In this document: positions 1 through 11,507 of the stretch, one piece after another | Layout of the letters: each line of letters begins with the position of its first letter | Numbering within the stretch: position 1 is the first letter of the stretch | NCBI RefSeq assembly: GCF_035046485.1 | Contig: NC_085137.1 | Location: 315,529,164 to 315,593,163, forward strand | Direction of reading: 5' to 3' | DNA from: Aedes albopictus | Lineage: Eukaryota; Arthropoda; Insecta; Diptera; Culicidae | Length of the DNA stretch: 64,000 bases | Position numbers and translations under genes: made by a program | The notes under the pieces: model-generated | Database searches by the model: none | The model's input: the letters and a program-made list of their open reading frames with translations, nothing else | Told to the model about the DNA's origin: nothing

Positions 1-292
1 TGAGGCAAGGACAATGATACACTATACCCAGGAAGTCGAGATTTTTTTTCGACCGGAACGGGAATCGAACCCACCGTCTCCGGATTGGCGATCCATACCC
101 AGCCAACACACGATCGTATATGCTGTTGAATAGGGTGCAAAAGTGAAGGCGATATGCGTACACTTTACACGCGGTTAAATGGGAGCATGTACGCATATGG
201 CCTCCACTTTAGCATCCTATTCTACATCATATACGACTTCGTGTTGGCTGGGTAGCCTTAACCACTAGGCTAACTGGAGACCCAAAAAATGC
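1..292 (-). mobile_element. tRNA-derived SINE, cut by the window edge and split by a small palindromic element
   Basis: Reads as a tRNA-like promoter in reverse: GGGAATCGAACCC is the complement of a B box and TTAACCACTAGGCTAACTGG resembles a reversed A-box region. The same family recurs at 7757-7910, where the shared stretch beginning TGAGGCAAG is recognisable. Feilai-type SINEs of Aedes have this organisation; the family name is an inference. The copy starts outside the window and is interrupted at 98-252. Confidence 0.65.
98..252. mobile_element. 155-bp palindromic MITE with TA duplication
   Basis: Terminal inverted repeats CCCAGCCAACAC and GTGTTGGCTGGG are flanked by TA at 96-97 and 253-254. 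Most of the element folds back on itself: the left arm reads through TATGCGTAC and the right arm starts GTACGCATA. The TA duplication fits a Tc1/mariner-type non-autonomous element. It interrupts the SINE, so it is the younger of the two. Confidence 0.75.
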
Positions 293-579
293 AATCTAAG
301 TTTTTTTTCAATAATTTCTGTTAGGAGCTCCACCTTGTGGATTCTTCAACATTTCTTCTGAGAATTAGGGAAATTAGGAATAAAGTCTGTGGGGATTTTT
401 TTTTTCTAGGGATCTAGTCAGCGTGCACCACCTTAGTTTGGGGAAGGGGGATTGGTGGGCGGTTTTGGTGCGTAAGCAAATCGCTGAAGTTAGTTACGCG
501 CATTAGGACTCTTGAAAGGGAATTCTAAAGGAGTCAGACTGGGAACTTTTTGATGATTTTCAGACGGACCTTCTGTAGG
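293..579. other. No gene recognised
   Basis: AT-rich, with several homopolymer T runs. I see no coding potential or element ends here. Confidence 0.4.
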
Positions 580-960
580 ATGCCAGGCATTACTTCCAGA
601 AGATTTCTGCAAGCAACCCCAGCGGGCTTCTAGGAGCTACTGAAGAATTTGTAGAAGAAACTCCTGGAGGAGTCCTCGAATTATTCCTTGGAGGATTGAT
701 AGAAATAACGCTTGGAGGAACAAGTAGCGATCCTGGAGAAATTCCAATAAAAAAGATGAATAAATTCTCAAGGAAGTATTCAAAATCAAATTTACAGCGC
801 ATATACAAAACGAACTCCAGCAGAAACCTTACAAAGAAATCGTGGAGGAATTTTAAAATGGATCCCAGAAGGAAGTCCTGGAAAAACAGCAGAAGAAACT
901 ATTTAAAATATCCCAGAAAGAACTCCTGATAAAATCCTATAAAAACGTTCACGCAGAAAA
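580..960. repeat. Degenerate GGAA-rich minisatellite block
   Basis: Imperfect units of roughly 25-35 bp built around AGAAATTCCTGGAGGA-like words. The open frames that cross it, rich in Arg, Lys, Asn and Ser, are products of the repeat and not genes. Related blocks, in one orientation or the other, lie at 1627-2110, 6780-7240, 7495-7690, 8040-8395, 24340-24600, 32340-33210, 48110-48214 and 49035-49640. Confidence 0.6.
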
Positions 961-1626
961 ATGACGCTTGGTTAAAACAATAAAACGCTTGGTTGATTTT
1001 CAAACTGAGAATTTACTTATACCAAAGTTATATTTCTCTGTTCTTACTTAGAGTTTATCGATTAAAACAACCAATAACCACGTTGTATGAAACGTTAGAA
1101 ACTTCATTTGTTTCTACAAAATGGGTACCACAAACATGGCCTGGCAGCACTCACACATCTTTGAAAAACTTACCCCTACTTTGCCACAACGAGGAAGGTG
1201 TAGCAAATCCATCACTGCAACTTCCAAGTGCAGTTTTGGCCGTGATGGATAACGCGCAAGTACTAAAGACAGCATTCGCAAAAAGTTGGTCGGTTTCGCC
1301 TTTTTGTCATCTCCTTTCCATCCGCTTGCCGAGCGTCTAAATATAGATTTCCGACCTGCCGCAGGAGCTGCCGTCACCAACACAATCACATTCCGGCTTT
1401 GTTAATAGCAAAAGTGCAGTCGTTTGAAACAAACCGTTATTTTATATTGAATCTACCAAACTTCTGTTTGTTAAAAAAATTTCGACATATGAAAATATTT
1501 GTATTATTAAACAATGGAACAGTTTAGTTTAAACTTGAAATTAGTTTGTTGCTATAGTAAACTGAAAAATTGGTTGACTTGAACTAGATTTTAATTGTGT
1601 TTACAATTTATTTCTCTGCGTGTTAA
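961..1626. other. No gene recognised
   Basis: 1114-1389 is less AT-rich and open on both strands, but it shows no recognisable domain, signal peptide or splice context. The remainder is AT-rich noncoding sequence. Confidence 0.4.
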
Positions 1627-2110
1627 TTTAAAGAAATTCTGGGAAAACCCAAAAAGGAACGTTTAGAGGAATATTAGAAAGAAGTTCTGAAAGGATTTCA
1701 GAAACTAGTCTTAGAAGAATTCCCATAAGAAAATTCTGAAGAATTGGAAAATGGTGAATCATCAAAGCAACTCTTCGATAAAGTTCAAGTAGATGTATTG
1801 GTAAAGTTAACAGAATTATTTTCTTCATGAATTCCATTTTCAGGTGGCAATCGCCGATGAAACTCCAGAAGAAAATTTTAAAAGGACATCTAGGTTAATC
1901 CGAGAATGAACTCATTCCTGATCATGATAAAAAATCTCATCAAATTCCAAAAGATAATCAAGCGGAATAGTACGAGATAGCCCAGATGAATATCAGAAGA
2001 AACTTTTTGGGAAATCTTAAGCTCTGGAGAAGTTCTAATTCTAAGTGGTTGCATAGAAAATTCCTTGAGATTTTCTTAAAGTATTCCCGAAGAAATTTCT
2101 ATAGGATTCT
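1627..2110. repeat. Degenerate GGAA/AGAA-rich minisatellite block
   Basis: Same word usage as the block at 580-960 (AGAAATTC, GGAA, CTTAGAAGAATTCCC), with irregular unit length. No coding meaning is inferred for the short frames in it. Confidence 0.5.
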
Positions 2111-2659
2111 ATGATATCGAAATCACGTGAGTACTCTGGCGTTCAATAAAACCGACAGGTATATTAATTCAAGTTTTTCAACTTCCCGAAGATTTGATAA
2201 CAAATGTGGAATCACAAAAAAAACTTAGTGGAACCATTTGTCGGCGTCAGTTCGAAAACTGTAATGTGAGCTGTGCAACAAGAATATGCTTAAAGACGTC
2301 ATAGAGCAATTAAATTTTTTAGTAATCTGCATATTTTTACATTAGGAATGTGTTCTATAGTAAAACTTTCAGTTCATTTGGAAGAATACTGTAAAGGAGA
2401 GGGGGCGGGCAATGAGTTCAAAACATCCATTTCGTAGGTGAGGTTAAAAAACATTGGTCGAAAAATGCTTGCTCATATATAAATCCACCATAAACGGAGT
2501 TTTTGAGCCAAAGATGCGGTGCAATAGGCAGTAATTGCTCATTAGGAAATTATATTGCATCTACCCAAGAACAACAGTTTGCATACGCAGTTTAGCAATC
2601 ATTATATTCACATAAGCAATTAGAAGCATTAACGTTTTGTTTTTTTTTTCTCATTTCAG

Positions 2660-2713
2660 GTATGATTCAATTTAAACAATTAATTACCATCGCATCAAAA
2701 GATAATGGCAATC
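2660..2713 (+). other. Candidate 54-nt exon (weak)
   Basis: A long T-rich tract ending TTTTTCTCATTTCAG (to 2659) is a very good 3' splice site, and GTGAGTAT at 2714 a very good 5' splice site. The 54 nt between them have one open phase, which begins with an ATG two bases in (M-I-Q-F-K-Q-L). This is the only host-like coding signal in the first 11 kb. It could be a small first coding exon, a 5'UTR exon or chance. No partner exon was found. Confidence 0.2.
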
Positions 2714-4257
2714 GTGAGTATATTTCTGGTTTTTATAATTCAAGCTAATAGGATGAGTATGTTATTTGTATCACACATCTACATTGTTCTGCTCTAGGAG
2801 TAATTGAAATCTCAACTGTACCGCACATGAACTTTTATTTCCCCAACGGACATGACATTTTTTCAGTACTAAACCCAACTTGAAAAAGGCCAATGTCGGC
2901 GTTCATTAGACCGCGCATCAAACCGGCGTGCGGCTGACACGTTTTAGGTCACTATTCTCGATTCTGAATGCATCCAACTGAAGGCTCCTTTGGTGACCAC
3001 AATGTTGATGGAACGGCAAGCCTAGTGTATGTATGACGACGACGACGACGACGACGGACGGAAGCTCAATCAGTCTCTAGGGAAAGCTTCATCAGGGCGC
3101 GCGCGCAACGCGAACGTCTATCGAATCGATTCCGCGCAGTCATGTCCTCATAATGAATCGGGCGCGACGGGTGCATTATTCATTGATCTGCCATGTCTTT
3201 TAATTGCCGACCGGTACGCATCTTACCGTACGCTACGAACCTTACCGCAAGGCTTTAGAAGGTTTGTAGCGGCCGGGCTGGTCGACAGAGCTCATATGGA
3301 GAGCTACCAGTTAATTTGCGCCTCTGTCAACATCAACAATGAAGAGAAAATCGGCCACAGTGAACTTGAACAATGTTGAGGGTTTTCTACTGCCCATGGT
3401 GTGGGTTTCAGGTTCACAATGTAATCATTCTAAGATCTACGTTGTCATGCCGAGTTTATCACACAATGTTTAATATGGGCTGGAAATGGGTGGCTCACAT
3501 TTGAATTTTTGCCCAAGCCAAAGCAATAAACATGCGGGTATTCAACAAGACCACGCCATGGATGAGAGGTTCTATTCCCGGTCAATCCGGAAACTTTTCA
3601 AAATCGAAATCGTCTTGAATACGGAGATATTCTATGCCTGTCACATGATACATGGGCATTGACAGAGGAATAACTGTGAAAGTGCTCATAGAAATAGTAA
3701 GCTGAGAAGGAGGCTTTATCCAAATATATTATATAAACAATATGATTCACTTCCGCGTTCCCCATACATTGAATTGGCGAACAGCTTACAGCACCATCTA
3801 GCGTCAAACGTGGCAATCAACCCTAAATTAAACCACATATTTGCTAAATATGTTTAACCGTGTCTCCATGACATTTCCTTTTGTTATGGTCGTCAATCAT
3901 ATTTAGGGATGTACAAGATTCAATTTGCACAAACAAAATTATGATATTGGACAAAGCAAATATTAAGTTTATATTTTGTAACTGTCGCATATCAGTGATG
4001 GAACATGCGCAATTTGACGTTTCGCAAATTATCTTTTTTCTTTTCCAGGAGCATATTTGTTTTGGAAGTACCGATAAGTGAAATTTTTAGGTCAAATTGC
4101 TATAGCTAATGGGAATAGTTGTTGATTCATTTTGACTTAAAGTATATTGTATTTTTTACGAATAATTAGACTTTGGCGACGAAATTGAGCTCGCCCTAAT
4201 ACGGTACTAACCTAACATTTATGACACCTTTTCGCCTTCTTTCCCTGATTCAGGCGA
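2714..4257. other. Unique-looking noncoding stretch with a short GAC microsatellite
   Basis: Contains a short GAC-triplet run at about 3035-3057 and a less AT-rich section at 2880-3420 that is open for 116 codons from 3029. That frame begins with a run of Asp encoded by the microsatellite and shows no domain, so I do not call it a gene. No element ends were seen. Confidence 0.35.
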
Positions 4258-4381
4258 AACCAGCTGATTTTGTTATGAAAACATAAACAGCTGGTAGCTG
4301 AGAACAATGAGGATGAACGTAAACATCGATGAACCAGCTGGTTTTGTTGTGTAAACATGACCAGCTGGTGGACCGAGAACA
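4258..4381 (+). repeat. Imperfect tandem duplication, about 73-bp period
   Basis: ACCAGCTGATTTTGTTATG...AAACAGCTGGTAGCTGAGAACA is repeated as ACCAGCTGGTTTTGTTGTG...GACCAGCTGGTGGACCGAGAACA. Each copy carries two CAGCTG palindromes (E-box-like). The 64-codon frame starting at 4329 begins in the second copy and has no recognisable domain. Confidence 0.5.
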
Positions 4382-4989
4382 AAAGACCTTAATGGTAAAC
4401 ATTGAGACGGCCGACGAAAAATGTCACATTATCGGGCGAGTTGCAAGAACCCTGCGACTGAGAGTGATAGCGAAATCGAAAGCGAAATCTGAGTACGACG
4501 AAATTTATTGCATCAAAGTCTAAGTCGAAAAAAAATCGCAATATTGTGTGCGAAAACTATTACGCAAAGAATATAATTTGTTTATTTGAACCCTAAACAT
4601 TTTGATATTATTTATCGATAACCGAAGAGATTATTGACAACCCTAGTTCATTAATGTTGACAGCGTGTGTATTTCTGAAGGGCATACGTTTGTAGAGTGT
4701 AATAGTTGCCACGTTCGTCACAAGCGGCGCCACAAGCACAGGATAAATGGTCGCCAGAAATAGCTGGAAGTGAGTTATATTATTAATATAGTATATTTGC
4801 TTTATCCCAACCTTCGTCTCAGCTTAGTCATAGCACACCGCAACAAAAAATAACTATTGGTCTGTCTCAAGAGCAAACTTATGTGTCTCCGACAGATTTT
4901 GGGCCGCTGAATCCGAATCCGGGGTCAGATTTGCTGCAGAACGTCGCAATTTTGAGCTATACCTCAATTTATAGGACGAAATATGCGAT

Positions 4990-5189
4990 TTGATTGGGGG
5001 TCCATTATGGGTTGCCGTTCGCCGATGTCCAAGTATCCGGGTCCATTTGAGCCATGGGCTCAGAAGAGGGTCAGTGTCAGCTGCTCTCAGGAGGAAAGAG
5101 CAACTGACGAAAGTTCCGTGGCTGGGGTCGAACCCATGACCATCTGTTTATGAAGCAAACATGTGACCAATTGCGTTACGGGCCCCGGC
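4990..5189 (-). mobile_element. tRNA-headed SINE-like fragment
   Basis: On the minus strand the right end reads GGGGCCCGTAACGCAATTGG and, further on, GGTTCGACCCC, which match A-box- and B-box-like tRNA promoter elements. The spacing is tRNA-like, but the cloverleaf is degenerate and a retroposon body follows, so this is not a tRNA gene. Boundaries are approximate and no target duplication was recognised. Confidence 0.45.
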
Positions 5190-5806
5190 AATAGTTAATT
5201 TTGGAAGAATAGATTGTTGTAGTTGATTTTGGAAGAACATATTTTTTTTAGATTATATTAACTAATTCCAGAAAGAGTTTTTGTTATTTTTCGTGTTAAT
5301 TTGCGATATAACTTACAAAAGAAATTTTATCTGTAATTCTAGAGTACACCTAATTACATTTACTTTCCTTCCTATAGACATAAACTTTCTTTAGAGTTTT
5401 TAGCGGGAAAGCCAACTTATTTATGATGAAAAGCCAGTGGACGGCACTTCAGCATATTCTGCTTCCGGGCAGAATAGAATAACAAATGAAGATCAAATTC
5501 TATCAATTGGAATATCTGGATGGCAAAATTTGTTATTCGTTTGTTATAATAATTACTTTGTACCGGAAAATTTCTCGACAATAAGCAATTTTATCATTGT
5601 AAGAACAATCGAACGACACAATATGTTTAAATGCAGAATAACTGAATTTGTTATATATTGAGTTATTGAGAACAAAGTACAAAATTAGTAATTCCTTAAA
5701 ATACACCAAAATGACACATTTTGTCCTTATGATCATAAAAAACTGTATTTTATGTTTAGAAATGTTTTGTCCTTGGTTTGAACTTATAATAAAAAAATAG
5801 TTACTA

Positions 5807-6007
5807 GGGTATTGGTTCCCTTATTAAGCATGTGGCTCCCATTTTCATCCTACAAAAAACTAAGGATTTAAGCGTTTTTTATTTTGTTTCTTATTTTTGT
5901 ATTGTTTGCATGAAAACAAAAAGAACGGAGTCAATCGGTGCCGTAAATCGCTTGTTTTCGAATAGGATGAATATGGGAGCGTGAGATTACTGATGGCACA
6001 CATACCC
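5807..6007. mobile_element. 201-bp MITE with TA duplication
   Basis: Ends GGGTAT and ATACCC are flanked by TA at 5805-5806 and 6008-6009. The two terminal stretches of about 48 bp are imperfect inverted repeats, sharing CTCCCAT and TTCATCCTA on opposite strands. There is no coding capacity. Tc1/mariner-type mobilisation is inferred from the TA duplication. Confidence 0.6.
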
Positions 6008-6159
6008 TATTTTCTTATTTTCTGAAAAAAAAACAAAACACAGTTATAGCTTCTCTGCTTTTAATTCCTATTCCACAACAAATCCATAACAAGATTTTCC
6101 CATTATTGATATTATTTTACATTAAAATTTGATATTTTTCTCCTACTTAGGCAGGATTA

Positions 6160-6760
6160 AAGAAATAACTCATCAATAACAGAATAAGTTATGATTGCAT
6201 AATATGCCATTGTCTGTCTTTAATAAATAATAATAACAATAATAATAATATGCCATTGGATGTTACTAAACTTTTTTCTGTACTCCATGCTCAGAAAAAC
6301 TTATTTTGCTATGATTGCATTTTTGTTTTTACTCGAGCAGCAACGAATAACTGTCACAGAACAGCAGGATACCAAGATCAGATATCATACCAACCCTGGT
6401 ATTAAAAATAGGTTATTTTGGCATATTGACAAAGCATTCCTCAACGAGTTATTGGATTGGTAATGAGGACTTATTTTAGAAAAAGGACTTGCATACAAAA
6501 ATCGTCTCTTATTATTGAAATTTTGCAAGACCTGATGTTATTATTTACCATGTTTTCGTTAGAAACACAAGTTATTATTTTAGGGAGTTTACCTCTTGTT
6601 CAGGGCTCACCAATACCTTATTAAGGTTGTAGGTATTAGTTTGGTATCCTCCTGCTCGAGTACTCAGTTATTTATTGTTATTCAATAATAACATAAAAAT
6701 AACTAATGTTACCATGATTACGCTTTTTTTGTTATTAGAGTGTTATTTAGTGTTATTCAT
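6160..6760. repeat. AT-rich inverted-repeat region, possible MITE
   Basis: ACTCGAGCAG and CAGGATACCAA on the left (about 6331-6374) are mirrored by TTGGTATCC and CTGCTCGAGT on the right (about 6639-6664). Both sides are full of AATAACA/TGTTATT words, and a TAA-triplet run lies at about 6225-6250. Ends and target duplication could not be fixed. Confidence 0.35.
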
Positions 6761-6779
6761 AATAAAAGTAGACTTGCTG

Positions 6780-7240
6780 AACTTCCAAAGATTACGCCAA
6801 GGACTCTTATGTGGGTTCCTCAGGAAATTCTCCAGAAATTCCTTCTGGGCTTTCAATGAGGCTTCCTTCAGAGAGGAATTGCTTCAATGGTGCCTTAAAA
6901 ATTTCTTTTAAGGATTTCTTCATGGATTCTTGCGAGGGTTCCTCTAGCGATTTTAGGGTTTCTTCTTGGAATTTGTCACAGTAATCCTCCGTGGATTCCT
7001 TCAGGAACTAGACCAGGAAATCTCCCATATGCTCTTTTAGAGTTTTGTTAGGCCGTTCTTCTTTGGATTTGTTCATAGATTTCTCTACCATGTTCCCATG
7101 GAAATAGTTGCAGGGGTTGCTCTAATGATTTCCTCAGAAATTGTGTCCAGAAATACGTCCAAAAATTGATTAGGAGATTCCGCTGCCGTTCGTGGAGGAG
7201 TTCCTCCAGAGATCCCTTTTTAAGGTTCGTCTTCTAGAAT
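6780..7240. repeat. TTCC-rich minisatellite block
   Basis: Pyrimidine-rich version of the window-wide degenerate minisatellite (TCCAGAAATTCCTTC, GATTTCTTCATGGATTC). The frames that overlap it are low-complexity. Confidence 0.55.
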
Positions 7241-7494
7241 TCCTCTCCAATGTATAATGGTTTATAAGCCCGCTTTCACGCTCTTTATTAATAGCTCGTA
7301 TGGTTGATGTGATACAGCAATCGCGTCTTTGGCACAGTTGATGGGAATGATCTGCACCATCTTTGACAGTTTGAGTTTTTGGATCAAACCCCGTAAAAAA
7401 GAGCCACAAAGCTTTTTTTACGTTGTCGAGATACTCTAGACACCGCTATCAGAAAATACATCTAAAGAGCTTTCAAATAATAATCAATTTGCCT

Positions 7495-7690
7495 ATCCAT
7501 GATCTTTAGGAAGGAGTGTTCACCGCTGAGTATTTCTTCGGTTTTTTTTTCAGGGAACTCCTCCAGATATTCTTCGAGGTTTTTGTCTAGGGGTTGTTCA
7601 AGACATTCGTCCAAAAAATTCAAAGATCTCTATAGGGATTGTTCCATACATTTCTCTACGGATTTCACAGGCAATATCTTTATGGTTTTA
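7495..7690. repeat. TTCC-rich minisatellite block
   Basis: Short continuation of the same family (GGGAACTCCTCCAGATATTC, GGGATTGTTCCATACATTTC), separated from the previous block by about 250 bp of unrelated sequence. Confidence 0.45.
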
Positions 7691-7756
7691 TTCACAGATT
7701 TTTTTTCTCCTTCTTCTATGTGGCTCTACAATCTCACTGGAACTTGGCCTGCCTCT

Positions 7757-7910
7757 CTTCAACTTAGTGTTCCTTGAGCACTCCCACAGTCATTACGTGA
7801 ATGGCATCCTTTGCCTGTCATTGCATGAATTTGTATATTGTGAGGCAAGTACAATGATGCACTATGTCCAGGGAAGTCGAGAAAAGTTCCCGACCGGAAC
7901 GGGAATCAAA
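7757..7910 (-). mobile_element. Feilai-like SINE copy, truncated
   Basis: Contains AACTTAGTGTTCCTTGAGCA, then TGAGGCAAGTACAATGATGC, then GGGAATCAAACC, in the order found in the fuller copy at 35598-35881. The tRNA-like head is lost after the B-box complement. Confidence 0.65.
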
Positions 7911-8039
7911 CCAAAAATATTAAGAAAATTTTAGATTTTTTTTCTAAACATTCAAAAATGATTATTATAATGATATATCACAATGGAAGCATTCAAATGG
8001 TTCGACCCATAGTTTGAGAAACGCTGATCTAGATATTTT

Positions 8040-8395
8040 AAGAAGTTTTGTCCAAAGACTCCAAATTCCTCCAAAGAATTGCCCAGGGAGTCCAACAGAG
8101 ATTCCTGTAAACATTTTTCCAGGGATTGCTCTAGGCATTTCCGGTACAGGCATAAGCTTCGTTCAAAGATTTCTCGAAAATGCTTCAGAATTCCCTGCCG
8201 GGTTTCTTCCGGAGATTCGGCTAGCGAAGTCTCAAGAGATTCCTCTGAGGGTTCCTTCAGGTATTCCTGTAAGGATTCACAGATGCTTTTGGGGGTTCGT
8301 CCAAGAATTTCTCTAGGGATACGTCTAAGAGGGTTCTGCTGAGTATTCCTACAAAGACTGCTCTGGGAATGTCTTTAGACATTCCTATACAACTC
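8040..8395. repeat. TTCC-rich minisatellite block
   Basis: Degenerate units such as GATTCCTGTAAACATTTTTC and GGTTCCTTCAGGTATTCCTG. The two overlapping plus-strand frames and the minus-strand frames here come from the repeat. Confidence 0.55.
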
Positions 8396-9868
8396 CATGC
8401 TTCATACACGGACATCACGCGAAAGTGGAGAGGAATTCCGACACCCCGATGGGAATAAAATAAGCTCTGACAAAAAACACGAATTATCCTATTCAACACT
8501 ACATGATTAACACCGAAGGTCAATTTGCGAGTAAAATTTACGGAAGGCATAGCAGCACCACCCGTTTCTCAATTCGGCCGGCCATATTGAAAACAATGCG
8601 AAAAAAAATATAACGCGTGGCAATTTTGAAAACACAGCCGCTCGCGCGCATAGCCTGCTGCCTTCTCAATCAGAGGAATTGATAAAATGTTCAGATAATT
8701 GGGTAGTTGGGAAAACGTTAGTTGTTGGATAACGAGATCGTTTCATAAATAGTGAGTGTATAATAATTGAGTATGGTTGATAACAATTAAGCCGTATTGA
8801 AGGATTTTGATTATATTACCGCATTATTGCCACTCAAAAAAAGCCAACTTGTGTATGAAAGGGCAGAATAAAGGAAGACTGTAATCATTGTTTCAAAAAA
8901 AAGGGACAAACCAACTTGGTTTTTTGTTCAATTTCCAAGCCTTGCTCTCAAATGCCTCACATCACAAATTGGGATATAAAGTTTACTAATCCATGAAAAA
9001 AAAAAATGTGCTCTATCAAAAGCAAAACATGTTTTACAATGCAATGAAAACAAATCTAAATTTGAACTAGTTATCAATTAATTTCTTTTCGATACTGAAA
9101 ACAATTCATGCTTTCAATTGTTAGACTTTGCTCATGTACGAGCCATACATATACCTGCTTCTATTACGCATAGTCGGCATTCTATGCCCAAACCATTCTC
9201 GGCTCGGCGTGGAACAGGTTCACTACACTTGTACCATAGATGTCCGGCTCGGCTACTAAACATGACGCATTGCATACGTCGTCATGCCCAGCAGTAGCAG
9301 TAGTGTCGCGAATTCTCGTTTACAGTCAGCTAAGCCACCAGGTTTGATTTAGGTCAAGTTGAAGTGTGATCGCTCCATAAGGTGCATGATAGCACTAGCA
9401 TAGGTAGGCGATGGAAGCCGATTCGGCCGTCGCAGTTCGTTGTAAAGGCATCAACCAACCACGGGGCGCCGGTTGAGTATCCGTACAAATAGAATTGGAT
9501 GAGGCTCACTCGGTGGCTGTTCATTAAGCTCGTCTACCGGTAGGTAGGTAGCTCATGATATAGCGCCAGCGCCAGGCACAATTCGCAAGCGTAATTAGAT
9601 TGACCACTACTGGCTGACTGCTGTTGACCGGCTCGCGGAACCCCTGGAGAATAATAATAGCAATTGCTGAAGGAATCACATTACAGACAACCTTGCCAGG
9701 GCGCTTCATTGTGGTGGATCGTTGATCAAATAATGTGTGTGGGTTGAGTTTGAGCACAGCAATTGACTGGCATCGTGATCTTCATTATCTGAAATTTCTT
9801 GTAAATTTCATTGACCAGTAGCTTAACTTCAAATTATAATGACGAAGTCGTAGTTTATTCTTATTTTT
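8396..9868. other. Unique-looking noncoding stretch
   Basis: 8396-9100 is AT-rich without features. 9120-9780 is GC-richer and CpG-containing, with no element ends and no coding frame beyond a featureless 77-codon minus frame. This contrast could mark conserved host regulatory DNA, but nothing in the sequence proves it. Confidence 0.35.
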
Positions 9869-9931
9869 CTTGGCGTAACGTCTCAACTGGGACAATGCCT
9901 GCTTCTCAGCTTAAGTGCGTGTTCTATGAGC
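9869..9931 (-). mobile_element. SINE tail fragment
   Basis: TTCTTGGCGTAACGTCTCAA followed by GCCTGCTTCTCAGCTTAAG and TTCTATGAGC matches the tail-side segment of the SINE at 35598-35881. Only this segment is present. Confidence 0.6.
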
Positions 9932-11507
9932 AAAAAAGTTTAGAATTCCGGAAGCAGTCCAATTTTTCTTGCAAATCTCGCCGGAGACTAAAAGGACTAA
10001 GATAAACTGGCGTGGCTACGGTTCAAAAATGCACTTGAGGCTGTTATGCAGAGTGAGCCGGGCTTAAGGTACCATTAGATGGTTTGTCGTAATGCCAAAT
10101 ATTTACCTTTGTAGTCCGACATTCATCCAAGGTTTCCATGATTCACATTGTATTGACCTTTTGACGGGCTTGTTTGTCCAAATATTTGTCACGTGTAATG
10201 GGACCTTCCCACATAAACGATAACCATAAGACGTGCTTAACTACCCATTCGGGATACAATTCGAACAGTATACGGTATTGTTGAAACATCTACATTACGG
10301 TCCGTGTATGGTGTTGGTTTATTTGGGTTTATCAATCGTGTACGATTTTCAACAAATTCAGTCAATTTGTTTGTTTCGCCTCGAAATTACACTGACTCAT
10401 ATGGAACTACATGACAAGTATGTGCATCAATATGTCACATAAATTTACAAGTTTCATAGCTTCTAGCTATCAGTTTTTGAACGTCACAATATTGGTGCAT
10501 ACCATCCTACCATCCTTCCGACAGATCCACTTCGTACGGAACCACACCGATTTCGATCGAAGGCGTGTGCAAACAAATTACCTCCACTAGGCAGGTACTC
10601 GCCAGCAGCAAGTGGCACCTATCTGATGTCCAAGCTCGAGTAGCTGTTTGGAATTACTTGCCCGGATCGAGTTTGCACCAGCGCCGCACCACCACCGCGG
10701 TAACGGCAAGAAATCGAGAACGGATTAACAAATTCAAGGTCATCGCCAATCACCACCATCACTGACTGGCCGCAACAGGTGAGGCGAGCAGCCGGTGGCT
10801 GCCAGCTACCTTATAATAACAGCATGCAAATCCGAATCAATCATTTTATTTACCTCCCCAACCGGGGGTTGGACGGCAGTGTGAAGTTTGTCCAAACAAA
10901 CGTACGAACTGGTACTATTAGATGAAAGAGGCAATTGTGAATCATTGGTTTCATGCTTACCACCGCGCACCATGTCAATGTCTGAATGGAGCTAATTTTG
11001 GTGTATATGATGAATATCCTGCTCGACGATCGCAACCAGGAAATAGTCAGTAACGGGTCGATAAACCGCGTTGGTAGGTGTGGGAATTCCGATGTGAGCT
11101 TATTCTTTGTTCACCGTAGTTGCTTTTTCTTCGACCGGTGTAGTGTGAGACTTACAACTTCATGTGAATAACAATACTGCAACAGTGCAAATGATTTGAA
11201 AGAAGTTTGATCGTTGTTTTAATTGGAAGCTGTAGCTCTCATTTGTAGAGAGTTGGACTATTTGGCCAACAATTCGGATTCTCTACGCTATAACATATCA
11301 AGTTTAGAACCTTCTCCATGTTTTCCGTGGGCATAGAGAATACAATATACGAAAGTTATTATAATTATTATAGAGTTGTGGCACTTCTCAGTAAAAATGG
11401 CTGGAAACTTTCACCTTTTCCGGGAAATCGGAATGCCAAAAGAGATTAGGCTCTGTGGATCTCATTAGCCGGTTTGCTTATATCCTAATGAGCCTGCTTC
11501 GGATGTA
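9932..11507. other. Unique-looking noncoding stretch
   Basis: Moderate GC with several short frames (61-69 codons) on both strands and no recognisable domain. A histidine codon run (CACCACCATCAC) at about 10750 is simple sequence. No transposon ends were recognised. Confidence 0.35.

Noticed and set aside
1114..1389. Opposed frames of 91 and 115 codons
   Set aside because: No recognisable domain, no splice context and no codon pattern that favours one strand.
3029..3379. 116-codon frame starting with a run of Asp
   Set aside because: The Asp run is a GAC microsatellite and the rest shows no domain; no support for expression.
5095..5189. Possible tRNA gene (minus strand)
   Set aside because: A- and B-box-like words are present but the stems do not pair well and a retroposon body follows.
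8014..8550. Overlapping frames of 87-100 codons
   Set aside because: Products of the TTCC-rich minisatellite; composition is repetitive and present on both strands.
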